From: Rhipidocladum racemiflorum
Taxonomy: Eukaryota > Streptophyta > Magnoliopsida > Poales > Poaceae
Length of the DNA stretch: 64,000 bases
Assembly (NCBI GenBank): GCA_036346355.1
Contig: CM070591.1
Coordinates: 35,930,392-35,994,391, forward strand
Direction: 5' to 3'
Shown here piece by piece: positions 43,631 through 54,494 of the stretch (position 1 is its first letter; each line of letters begins with the position of its first letter). Below the pieces are notes generated by a model. It did no database searches and was not told where the DNA came from. It saw only the letters and a program-made list of their open reading frames with translations. The position numbers and the translations under genes were made by a program.

Positions 43631-43706
43631 TGGAAGAGAACACAAGAAAACTTTCTTTGAAGGAAGTCTGATCCAAAGGAGGTAGCGGAGCTTTCGAAGC
43701 GGCAGG

Positions 43707-46114
43707 TGTCGGGACCCGAATCTACAAATCCGGACCCTCTGTGTATTCAGCACTAGTCCAGGAACGCACTAGTGCACACAGTCTCAACATTGGTAAATAT
43801 CACAATCATACCACTCGATACTAATAAAGTACTTTAATTAGATAAACAAACTGGTTGCTTGACCTTAGGGTCAAGTTACAAATATACGCCTCGCAGGGCG
43901 AAACTTATTAAAAGAGAAATAACAGCAGCGGAAAATAAGATAACATCGTGGCGCCATCCAAGATATACCACGTGCAACTGGCGGGACTCGATTCCTAGTT
44001 AGACGGTTCCTCTTGGAGCTCCTCCTCCAAAGCCGGTGTAGTCTCCTCTTCAAGCGGTGTTGTATTGCGGCAAGGGTGAGTACTTGGTACTCACAAGTCA
44101 TGCCTGAATGCAACTAATATACTATATGCATGGCTTAATACAAAGGAATAGCTCAAGGTTTGTTTGCGAAATGACATTTTAACAAGTATCATAAGTAGAT
44201 TCAAAGCAAGAGAACAAGTAAAGCATAAATAACTTTTCCAGGAGTTTAATAAACATCTTTCCCACTCCTAATCCACATTTCCCATCAAAACCAAACCCAA
44301 CCTTTCAAGTCCAAGTTATTTTTGAGAAAGTCTAACCCTTGATTGTAATTCTAGCGATGTCAATTCATGGACACGGCTATTCGAATAGATTTTACACTCT
44401 GCAGAGGTTATGCACTTTACCCACAAGATCTGATCAAACACCACAGAGGCGAGTTCAGTAACAAAGTCTTTCGGAGACTTCTAACGACACAAGTGGTCCT
44501 CTCCTGTTGCACACTAACCCTTCCCTTAGCAAAGGCGAAGTTTAGGCCAATCCAGTTAGATGGGTACTGGCCGCAGCCAGACGCTCCTCGCACAACTACA
44601 CAAAGGGTGTAGTTGACATCCTGAGGTCCCACAGGTACGTTATTAGCAACTTAATCAACTAGGTCTGTCCCATTACAGACATGTGGTTGCACGCTTGACT
44701 CAGTTCAAAGGCTTGCAAGGTTAAGTCCTTAGGGTGACCAGGGCAAGACTACCCGAAGAACCAAACCAACATTCCCAATGCCACAACTGGCCCACCTGAT
44801 CATTCTTGCCACATGCCCCGATCAAAAGCTATTTATCAAACCCCAGTTGATTACCAAGCAACACGTGCCATCAACAGCACAACACATGATACCTTTCCAA
44901 AACAGGTTCAATATATCATTAAGTCAATATTAACATTTGATTGTCCAAAATCATGTCATGAGCACGTAGCAGGTCTAAGCCATATACTACAACGGTCTAA
45001 AAACCCATGTTGGCAATTTAATAATGTCCAACTAATAATCCACAACTAGGGTGACAAGGGGTCATGGCACATATTTAAGTAATCAAGGTGTCATACAGCA
45101 AATTGGCATTTATCTAATTTCCCATATTTAAATAAAGTATTTTCTAATTGAACTAGCATGCAATAAATTAAATCAAAATAGGTTTCAAAATAGGATCAAT
45201 ATGGTCAAAGCATAACTTGCCTTCAAAAAGTACTTGTTCTTGGTCCTGAGCTGGCTCCTGGGTCAACACCTCACCTTCGAAGCCTTCGGGCACTTCAACA
45301 TCTACTCGTAAATCGTGCAAATAGCTAATAATAAATAAACAGTAGACAAAAAGTGTCCAAACATCCAAATAAAGTTCATAAACAGAGAGAGCATAATTTT
45401 ATGAATTTTTAGAAACTGGAATCGTCAAATTCGGAGTTTAAATGCAAAAGTTATAGCATTTTGAAGTTTAAAATAATCAATTAAATAATATTACAGAGGA
45501 AAACTTTAGTCCAAAAATTAAATAAAATTCATCATTAGGTAGATCTCAATTTTATACAAATTTAGAAATTTGAATCACTCAAATCGGAGTTAAAACGCAA
45601 AAGTTATAAGCGTTTGAAGTTTAAATCAAATTCTGAAATCAATATTTCGAATTAATAAATCATTTTCTTTTTCGGAAATCAATTATTGCGTCAGCAAGGA
45701 CACGTGGACCAATCGGGTGACGACACGTGGCCTCGGGTCCATGGACTAGGTCCACGGTGACGCCCGGCCCACGGTGGACGCGGCCTACGGCTACTAAAGG
45801 TCGACACGCGCCCCACCCGTCGATGGAGTCACGTGCGGTGAGACTCTCTCGGCGAGACATCGACATGCGGCCCCGCATGTCGATAACACGCAATAACGCC
45901 AGGCTCGGCGGGCCGCACGCGCCCGGCCTGTCAGTGACTCAACGCACGGCGTTGCGGCGGCTACATGGCATGACCCGGCGTGCGACACGTGGGTGCATCA
46001 CAGCCGTCCACCACGGGTCTAACGGTTCGGATCTATCTAATCGCGCGACAGAAGAAAACTACGTGGCTCAATCTCCACCGTTGGATCTAGATCCAACGGT
46101 CCTTAATAGATCTG
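43707..46114 (-). repeat. L5: left half of a solo LTR split by element E
   Basis: It starts TGTCGGGACCCG and matches the other family LTRs until about 46114. Its length (2408 bp) plus that of the fragment at 57953-58959 (1007 bp) gives 3415 bp, the normal LTR length. The outer flanks are gcagg on both sides (43702-43706 and 58960-58964). Confidence 0.88.
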
Positions 46115-46797
46115 GCAGGATTGAGAAGCCGAAATACCAAGTGGACGTAATCAGACAAGCAGGATTGATCAAGGCTTGTGACGTGAAGATTGTGGTACCT
46201 GCCAGGAAGAAGGGCCCGGGCAATCGCCCGATACATTGCACTGCCAGGAGGTCTACAATGCAGATGGGTATCCAGGAGGTGTCATGACGAGCAATGCGGC
46301 ACATTGCCCGCATCTACGCCAGAGAGTTAGAGGGCACGGTGTTCCGTTATCATCCGCGCAGCAATAACCTTCTCGATCCAAAGATGATTCAGGATGAGAA
46401 CGCCGTGATCACACAATTGGCACGACTTGTTGTCGCCCAGGAGGATGTACTTGATGATACGAGCAAGGAGCTACAGAAGGCCCGCAAGGAGATCACTGCA
46501 GAGAAGAACAGATGGCGGGAGACTCAGGAGTATGTGTCACATCTTCTGCACAGGATTGGAGAGTTAGAGACGGCGTTGTACGCACTGCAGCCGAGCCGCA
46601 CTCGAGCTACACGAGCCAGATCCGGAAGAGCGAGCATGAGGAGGACACCGCTTCTTCGACTACCACAGTTGACACGATTCGCCAGGGCATGGCGATCGTT
46701 TCGCACCTATGCCGCAAAGACCTGCACTGTGCCGTGGAGGTTTTCGATGAGTGGCGTAGGTGTTGTAGTGAGACTCCTTCGCCGAGTCGCGTCATAG
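46115..46797 (+). pseudogene. Accessory ORF upstream of gag in element E
   Basis: One frame runs from the L5 junction to 46797 with a single in-frame TGA at 46285-46287. It reads KPKYQVDVIRQAGLIKACDV, then MRHIARIYARELEGTVFRYH, then a helix-rich stretch (LQKARKEITAEKNRWRETQE) predicted to form a coiled coil, and a basic Arg-rich end. Similar upstream ORFs occur in other grass gypsy elements as far as I recall, with no established function. It lies between the lost 5' LTR and gag. A frameshift may have replaced the true C-terminus near 46600. Confidence 0.5.
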
Positions 46798-47033
46798 AAT
46801 AAAGAGTCACCCTTTAGGCGTTAAACTCCGGTGTTAGTTCGATTTGGATTTTCATTGTTTCTTGAGTGTGCATTATGTGTTGCAAGGCCCTTAGGCATTA
46901 TGGCGACCATACCAAGTTATTATTAATTAAGTAATAAAGTTGGACTTGAGTAACACCCTTCGCCCCGCATAGTTCCATATTACTTGTCTATTCTTGTTTC
47001 CTTCTCGTCTCTAAAACCTGGAGCAAACCACAG

Positions 47034-48115
47034 ATGGTGAACACTCGTAGAAACCTTGGAGGCAATGGAAGTGGTTCTCGCCCAGCTGAAAACCCCAATG
47101 ATGGAGCACCAGCACCGCAAGTTGATATGCAGAATTTCGGAGCTTTTCTTGCTGCTCAGACTCAGTTGATGCATGCCATGATGCAACAGATGCAGCACGT
47201 CCTTTGCTCAGGCCACTTTGCTAATCAAGTCAACCAGGGACAACGCCGTAATACAAGACTGCCGAGTTCATGAGGACTCATCCACCCACTTTCTCCCGGA
47301 ATGCTAACCCGTTGGAAGCCGATGGTAGTTAAGGTCAATTGAGAGGAAGCTACACATTGCTCAATGCATGGGAAATGAGAAGGTACTCTACGCTTCTCAT
47401 CAGTTGGAAGGAACAAATGCAGAATGGTGGGAGAACCTGCGCTACGCAGAGAATCCTCGAGGATATCACTTGGGAGGAGTTTACATTGCATTTCGCCAAG
47501 ATCATGTGCCGAAGGAATCATGGACCTCAAGAAGGAGGAGTTGAGCACTGAAGCAAGGTAATCGGCCCGGTGGCGAATACGAACAAGTTCACACGGCTTG
47601 CATGCTACGCACTGAGGATGTAGCGACAGATAAAGCCAGGCAGTCTCGCTTCATGAAGGGACTTAACTCGGGACTACAGGTGGGGTGATCACCCACACCT
47701 TTCAGATTTTCAAGAGTTAGTGAATAAGGCGCTTATTCTTGAGGACAAAGCGCAAGGAACTGGATGAGAACAGGAAGCACAGGATGCAAGATCGAGGATC
47801 GCGTCAGGAGCACAAAGAACGTTTGAGAGTTGCGCCAAATCAGTTTTGATTCCAGCCACGAGAATACAACAAGGACACCGTCACCAGCACCAAGACCCGT
47901 CAATCGAACTATCAGACCCACCCGAAACGCCGCTCAGTGCGATCAACAAGGAACAGTGAGACGCCGCTACAAGCGCAACGAGCCAGGTACTTTGCCAACA
48001 GTTGTCCTAAGAAGACAGCGAGAGTGACCCCGATTCGCTTCAACTGGGATCCACACCACCAGACGCTGCACAGGGGCGAACTGAGGGACAAAGACCAGAG
48101 CAAAGACCCTGCATC
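47034..48115 (+). pseudogene. Element E gag, frameshifted, zinc knuckle destroyed
   Basis: It starts MVNTRRNLGGNGSGSRPAEN. The gag core follows in shifting frames (RTHPPTFSRNANPLEADG, WEEFTLHF and RSRFMKGLNSGLQ-like pieces at 47270-47690). The expected CCHC knuckle lies near 47965-48010, but the first two Cys codons have become Arg (TGC to CGC) and a base is missing before the His position. Gag cannot be made intact. Confidence 0.75.
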
Positions 48116-48595
48116 GTGGTGAGAGGCCGAGTCAACCATGTCACCGCAGATGCACTGCAGAATGCCACGGACGTCGTACTGGGCTTTGCTGCTAAAAATG
48201 ATTTGGAGATTGCAAGACTTAAATGCATGCTTTTAGTTCAAACCCCTGGTTCCGAACTCCGAACGAAAGTAGGATGTTCTGGGGTGAGAATATTAATAGA
48301 TGGGATAGAGTTCCTAGCGAACCTTACTATTTTGGAAACCCAGACCCTAGATGTTATTTTGGGAATGGATTGGTTATCCAAGCACAAGGCCGTATTGGAT
48401 TGTGGACGAAGGACTATCTCAGTTGAGAGCCCGTGTGGAAAGAAAGTGGAATTTCAAGCTACCGCCGTTAGAGATGGTCAGTTGATGGTTAACAACGCCA
48501 AGACAATCAGCATAGAAGATGTCTCAGTAGTGAATGAGTACCCAGATGTTTTTCCTGAAGATTTACCTGGTATGCCGCTTGAGATAGAGACATAG
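48116..48595 (+). pseudogene. Element E protease region lacking the active-site motif
   Basis: The flanks of a gypsy retropepsin are readable: MVRGRVNHVTADALQNATDV before, and TPGSELRTKVGCSGVRILID, then DVILGMDWLSKHKAVLDCG after. Between VVLG and FAAKNDLEIARLKC the stretch that normally holds the DSGASHSF-type catalytic loop is absent. The frame ends with EDVSVVNEYPDVFPEDLPGM and shifts near 48585 just before the reverse transcriptase. Confidence 0.75.
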
Positions 48596-48600
48596 AGTTT

Positions 48601-50284
48601 GTGATAGAACTTGTACCTGGTACAGCGCCAATAGCAAAGAGACCTTATCGGATGTCTACCGAAGAACTGGTAGAAATGAAGAAGCAACTTGAAGAGTTAA
48701 TGGAGAAAGGATTCATCAGACCAAGTTCGTCGCCGTGGGGAGCGCCAGTTTTGTTCGTCAAGAAGAAAGACGGGAGTTTTAGGATGTGCATTGACTACCG
48801 TGCACTCAATGAAGTCACCGTGAAGAATAAGTACCCGCTACCAAGGATCGATGATTTGTTTGATCAGCTGAGAGGAGCCGGAGTTTTCTCCAAGATTGAT
48901 CTGAGATCGGGATACCATCAGTTGAAGATCCGATCAAAAGATATCCCGAAGACTGCATTCTCGTCAAGATACGGACATTATGAGTTTACTGTTATGTTCT
49001 TTGGTTTGACGAATGCGCCAGCCTATTTCATGAATATGATGAATAAGGTGTTCATGGAGTATTTGGACAAGTTTGTTGTTGTGTTCATAGATGATATCTT
49101 AGTCTACTCCAAGACAGAGGATGAACATGCAGAGCACTTGAGGCGAGTTTTGGAAAAGCTAAGGGAACAGCAACTTTTCGCCAAGTTCAGCAAGTGTGAC
49201 TTTTGGAAGGACAAGGTGGAGTTCCTCAGACATGTAATGACCGCAGAAGGAGTTGCCGTTGATCCAAGCAAGGTAGAAGCTGTGTTACATTGGGAACAGC
49301 CGAAGACCGTGACCCAGATCCAGAGTTTCCTTGGAATGGCAGGTTACTACCGCCGTTTCATTGAAGGCTTTTCGATAATTGCGAAACCTCTTACGCAATT
49401 GCTGAAAAAGGAGAAGAAGTTTGCATGGACGCCAGAGTGCGAGAAAGGTTTTCAAGAACTTAAGAAGCGATTGACATCAGCCCGGTGTTGGTTTCTGACG
49501 TCAATCAGTAACTTTGATATTTATTGTGATGCATCGCGTCAAGGACTTGGATGTGTCTTGTCACGAGAATGGAAAGGTCGTCGCTTATGCATCTAGGCAG
49601 TTGAGGCCACATGAGGAGAATTACCCGACGCATGACTTAGAGCTAGCTGCCGTAGTGCATGCTCTGAAGTTGTGGCGTCACTATTTAATTGGAAACAGAT
49701 GTGAAGTATACACGGACCATAAGAGTCTTAAGTACATCTTCACCCAATCAGACCTGAACATGAGGCAGAGGAGATGGTTAGAGTTAATCAAGGACTACAA
49801 CGTTGGAATCCATTATCATCCCGGAAAGGCCAACGTAGTTGCCGATGCTCTGAGTCGGAAAAGCCATACCGTGAACATGTTGCTAGCCACAAGTCAGGAT
49901 GAACTATGTGAGGATTTCCATAGAATGCAGATTGAAGTCGTACCAAAAGGATTCTTGGCCGCATTGGAAGTGAAGCCTACCCTGGAGGATCATATCCGAG
50001 AAGGACAGGAGGATGATGACAAGATCCGCAGGATTAAGTCCAACATGGATGAAGGCAAGGCAGAGGACTTCAGGTTGGATGAACAAGGCACGTTATGGAT
50101 GAAGGATCGAATCTGTGTGCCGAACAAGAAGGAACTGAAGCGGCTGATTCTAGAAGAAGCCCATGACTCTAAGTATTCAATTCATCCTGGAAGTGCCAAG
50201 ATGTATCAAGATTTGAAAGAAAGATTCTGGTGGCCGAACATGAAGCATGAAGTTGCCGAGCATGTTGCGCTGTGCGACATATGC
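48601..50284 (+). pseudogene. Element E reverse transcriptase, RNase H and integrase zinc finger
   Basis: The reverse transcriptase is long and clean: KRPYRMSTEELVEMKKQLEE, CIDYRALNEVTVKNKYPLPR, SKIDLRSGYHQ, and the catalytic VVVFIDDILVYSKT near 49075-49110. RNase H follows (DIYCDASRQGLG, then YTDHKSLKYIF) with one frameshift near 49560. The integrase HHCC finger (HDSKYSIHPGSAKMYQDLKE ... CDIC) ends exactly where LTR L6 begins. The catalytic aspartates of reverse transcriptase are intact. This is the best-preserved enzyme in the window. Confidence 0.85.
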
Positions 50285-53200
50285 TGTCGGGACCCCGAAT
50301 TTGCAAATCCGGACCCTCTGTGTATTCAGCACTAGTCCAGGAACGCGCTAGTGCACACAGTCTTAACATCGGTAAATATCACAATCATACTACTCGATAC
50401 CAATAAAGTACTTTATTTAAATAGTCAAACTGGTTACTTGACCTTATGGTCAAATTACAAATATATGCCTCGCAAGGCGAAACTTATTCAGAGAAAAATA
50501 ATAGCAGCGGAAATTAAATAACTTCGTGGCGCCATCCAGTATACCACAGGCAACTGACTGGGCTCGCTTCCCTAAGTAGACGGATCCTCTTGGAGCTCCT
50601 CCTCCAAAGCTTGTGCAGTCTCCTCTTCAACTGGTGTTGTATTGTGGCAAGGGTGAGTACTTGGTACTCAGCAAGTCATGCATGTAATGCAAGCTAATAT
50701 ACTATATGCATGGCTTGGTACAAAGGAATAGCTCAAGGTATATTTGCAAGAAACAAAGATTTGAAAAGTAATATAAGTAGATTCGAAAGCAGTAGAAACA
50801 AGTAAAGTATAAATAACTTTTCAAGGAATTTAATAAACATCTTTCCCATCCTAATCCACATTTCCATCAACTTCATTATTAGTCCAACCCAACTTATCAA
50901 ACCAAAGTTATTTTTAGGAAAATCTAACTCTTGACTGTAATTCCCGAGCGATGTCCAATACAGCGGACACGGCTATTCGAATAGATTCTAAACTCTGCAG
51001 AGGTTATGCACTTTACCCACAAGATACAGTCAAACACCACAAAGGCGAGTTCCCGTAACAAAGTCTTTGGAAACCTCTAACAATACAAGTGGTCCTCCAG
51101 GTTATTGCACACTAACCCTTCCCTTAGCTAAGGCGAAGTCTAGGCCAATCAACCGTTAGATGGGTACTGGCCTCGCCCCAGACGCCCCCCGCATACAACT
51201 TACACAAAGGGTGTAGTTGACCTCTGAGGTCCCACAGTGCGTTATTAGCAACTTAGTCAACTAGGTCCGTCCCATTCTGAGACATGTGGTTGCACGTTAG
51301 ACCCAGTTCAAAGGCTTGCAAGGTTAAGTCCTTAGGGTGACCAGGGCAAGACTACCCGAAGAACCAAATCAACATTCCCAACGCCACAACCGCCCACTGA
51401 TTACTCTTGCCACATGCCCTTGGCCGAAATCGTTTATCAAACCCCGCTTGATTACCATGCACCACGTGCCATCAACATCACATGATACCTTTCCAAAACA
51501 GGTTCAATATATCATTAAGTCAATATTAGCATTTGATTGTCCAAAATCATGTCATGAGCACGAGTGTCTAAGCAAAGTTATACTACAACGGTCTAAACCC
51601 ATGTTGGAAATTTAATAATGTCCAACTATTAAACCACAAAGATGGTGACAAAGGGTCATGGAACATACTTAGATAATCAAGTTGTCATACAGCAAATTGT
51701 TACTTATCTAAACCCCATGTTTAAACAAAGTATTTTTCTAATTGAACTAGCATGCAATAGTTTAAATCAAAATAGATTTCGAAATAGGATCAACATGGTC
51801 AAAGCACAACTTGCCTTCAAAAAGTACTTGTTCTTGGTCTTGAGTTGGATCCTGAGTTAATACTTCTCCTTGAATCCTTGGCACTTCAACGTCTACTCGT
51901 AAAGCGTGCAAATAGCAAATACACGAATAAACAATAGGCAAAAGTGTCCAAACACCCAAATAAAATCCATAAACAGAGAGAACATAATTTTATGAGTTTT
52001 TAGAAACTGGAATCGTCAAATTTGGAGTTAAGACGCAAAAGTTATGATTATTTAAAGTTTAAATAATCAATTAAATAATTTTGCAGAGAAAAACTTTAGT
52101 CCAAAAATTAAATAAAATTCATATTTAGGTAGATCTCATTTTTATACAAATTTAGAAATTTGAATCACTCAAATCGGAGTTGAAACGCAAAAGTTATAAG
52201 CGTTTGAAGTTTGAAACAAAATCTGAAATCATTAATTCGAATTAATAAATCATTTTCTTTTTCGGAAATTAATTATTGCGTCAGCATGGACACGTGACAG
52301 CCTCTGATTGGTTGGCTGACGTCAGCCGGTCCATGGACTCGGTCCACGCCGGCCGGGTCTACCAGTGGACCCGGCCCACGGCTCACGTGAGGCGACATGT
52401 GGCCCCACCGTCGATGTCACGCACGCAATTAACCTCGCGGTCTACTCGCTGACATGCGGGCCCCACCGTGACGTCAGCGGTGACGCCATGGTGCGGTTCG
52501 GTTGTCCCGCTGACACGCGGGCCCCGCGTGTCAGAGACACGCGATCACGCGCGCGTGGCGTGGCTTAAGTACACGTGGCACAATCTCGTCCGTTGATTTG
52601 AAAATCAACGGCCCAGATTGGATCTAGACTTCACGTTCAAGACTACACGGTTGATTCGGACCGTTCGATCTAGATCTAACGGCTGCTAACGGATCTAGGG
52701 TTGAACAGTAAAGGAAATACGTGGGCGAACCTCAGCGGTCGGATCCGGATCGGACGGCGGAGATTGCTTCGCGAAGTCCGGTGATGGCGCGGCGAGGCTT
52801 GAGCACCGGAGACGTAGACGACGACCTCCCACACGGCGTGTCCGTAGCTCCGGCGTGAAGATTGGCACTCCCAGCGCGACGCGATATGGGGATATCGGTC
52901 TGGGCTCGGTGTCGTCGGAGAAGCGGCGGCGGCGAGGATCGACGAAAAACATGGCGGGGACTTCTACTACGGCGAGCAATCGGCACGGCTCGGCGGCTTG
53001 AGCTCTATTAGCTGGGGCAAGCGGGCGCATAGGAGAGGTCAACCTCGGGGCCGGTCCGGGCTTTAAATACGGCCTCGGCGTGCAAATCGGAACCCTAGCC
53101 GTGTCCCGCTTCGGTCCACGGCGGAGCTCTCCGGCTCGAGTCGAGCGAGACGACGGCGGGAGCCGCCCACGTGTCGCGATCAACGGCCCACGATCGCGAC

Positions 53201-53685
53201 GGGCGCGATCGTGTCGGTCGGACGGCTCGAGCCGTCTGCAGGCGGATCTCGGTAGTTGGATCCCGATCCAACGGTCGGGATCGCTTAGGGTTGGGAAGCT
53301 GGTTTGGTCGAGTCAAGCGGCTCGGTCGGACTCGAGTCCGACTCGGGTTCGACTTCGATCGGATGAGCGATACTCGACCCGAGTCGATTTTCCAATGATT
53401 TAATATTTAAAATAATTCCCAATAATTCATTTAATTCATTAAAAATAGCAAAATACTCGAGAAAAATTCGAGAAAAATTCGAAAATATTTTAGGAGTATT
53501 TGGGACTCAAATAAAATATTTCCAACAAAATTTTATTTGCAAAATTAAATTCTTTAATTATTTCAAAATGGAATAAATTCAAATAAATTCCAAATAAATC
53601 CAAATAAATTCGAGAAAATTCCAAAATTCACCAAAGTGCCAAATCACACATGAATTTAAGAAAAGCAAAATTTTGGGGTGTTACA
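50285..53685 (-). repeat. L6: 3' LTR of element F (3401 bp)
   Basis: It starts TGTCGGGACCCC and ends GGGGTGTTACA next to the polypurine tract at 53686-53697. It is full length. No target duplication pairs with its outer end (tatgc at 50280-50284). Confidence 0.88.
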
Positions 53686-53697
53686 AACCTCCCCCTT
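53686..53697 (-). promoter_or_regulatory. Polypurine tract of element F
   Basis: The minus strand reads AAGGGGGAGGTT immediately before the LTR start TGTAACACC. It sets the LTR orientation for the whole family. Confidence 0.85.
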
Positions 53698-53699
53698 AA

Positions 53700-54247
53700 T
53701 AGAATCTCGTCCCAGAGATTCAGGCTCACTCTGAGAATAGGTTTGGAAACTCTTTCTTCAAATCCTCTTCAAGGCTCCCAAGTCGCTTCGCTTTCTTCAT
53801 GGTTGCTCCATCGAACTCTCTGAAACGGGTTGACTTTTTTCTGGTTTAGAGATCCATTGTGTCTAGAATCCTCACGGGATGCTCCTTATAAGTCAAATCC
53901 TCTTGCAACTCAATTGACTCTAGCGGTGTCTGTTCCTCAGGAACTCGGAGACACTTCTTCAACTGGGACACATGGAATACGTCATGCACTCCTGCCAATG
54001 ACTGCGGCAACTCCAGCTGATAAGCAACTTCGCCTCTGCGGCTCAAAACCTTAAATGGTCCAACATAACGGGGTGCGAGTTTCCCTTTGGCATGGAACCT
54101 CTTAACTCCCCTGAGAGGCGTAACTCTGAGGTATACAAAGTTTTCTGGTTCAAAACTCAAGTCTCGGCGACGATTGTCAGCATAACTCTTTTGTCGTGAT
54201 TGGGCTATCTTCAACCTTTCCCTAATCATGGCGATCTGTTCTTCAGC
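53700..54247 (-). pseudogene. Element F integrase C-terminus and chromodomain part
   Basis: The minus strand encodes EEQIAMIRERLKIAQSRQKS, then PRYVGPFKVLSRRGEVAYQL and HDVFHVSQLKKCLRVPEEQ, followed by LQEDLTYKEHPVRILDTMD, the start of the chromodomain. The following chromodomain sequence is frameshifted near 53850. Chromodomains steer integration to heterochromatin in this group. Confidence 0.75.
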
Positions 54248-54459
54248 AGACACCGCTAGAGTCAATTGAGTTGCAAGAAGATCTGACTTACAAGGAGCAC
54301 CCCGTGAAGATTCTGGACACCATGGATCGAGAGACGAGGAACAAGTCAACCCGTTTCTGCAAAGTTCAATGGAGCAATCACGCGGAGAGTGAAGCGACTT
54401 GGGAACGCGAAGAGGATTTGAAGAAAGAGTTTCCGAACCTATTCTTTAGTAAGCCCTGA
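54248..54459 (+). pseudogene. Element E integrase C-terminus with chromodomain
   Basis: The frame reads LQEDLTYKEHPVKILDTMDR, then STRFCKVQWSNHAESEATWE and REEDLKKEFPNLF, ending at 54459. The W...W..H and ATWE pattern with a terminal acidic helix is the usual chromodomain of Tekay/Del-like chromoviruses. It is truncated at its left by the inverted junction. Confidence 0.75.
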
Positions 54460-54481
54460 ATCTCGGGGAAGAGATTCTGTT

Positions 54482-54494
54482 AAGGGGGGAGGTT
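54482..54494 (+). promoter_or_regulatory. Polypurine tract of element E
   Basis: AAGGGGGGAGGTT immediately precedes the LTR start TGTAACACCCC at 54495. Confidence 0.85.

Larger units (their letters stand above)
50285..54247 (-). mobile_element. Element F: inverted 3' fragment of the same gypsy family inside E
   Basis: From right to left it contains integrase C-terminus with chromodomain, polypurine tract and a full 3' LTR (L6). Its LTR terminus abuts the integrase finger of E exactly at 50284/50285, as in a true insertion. At the other side, near 54247, it joins E sequence in inverted orientation with a short CAG overlap, and both the remainder of F and the E integrase core are lost. Insertion followed by deletion is the simplest account. 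Confidence 0.7.

Noticed and set aside
43707..46114. L5 as the 5' LTR of element E
   Set aside because: It has the opposite orientation to E and stops in mid-LTR; its other half and matching gcagg flank lie at 57953-58964.
50285..53685. L6 as an independent solo LTR
   Set aside because: The flanks (tatgc and aacct) do not match, and a polypurine tract with integrase sequence adjoins it, so it belongs to a larger fragment.
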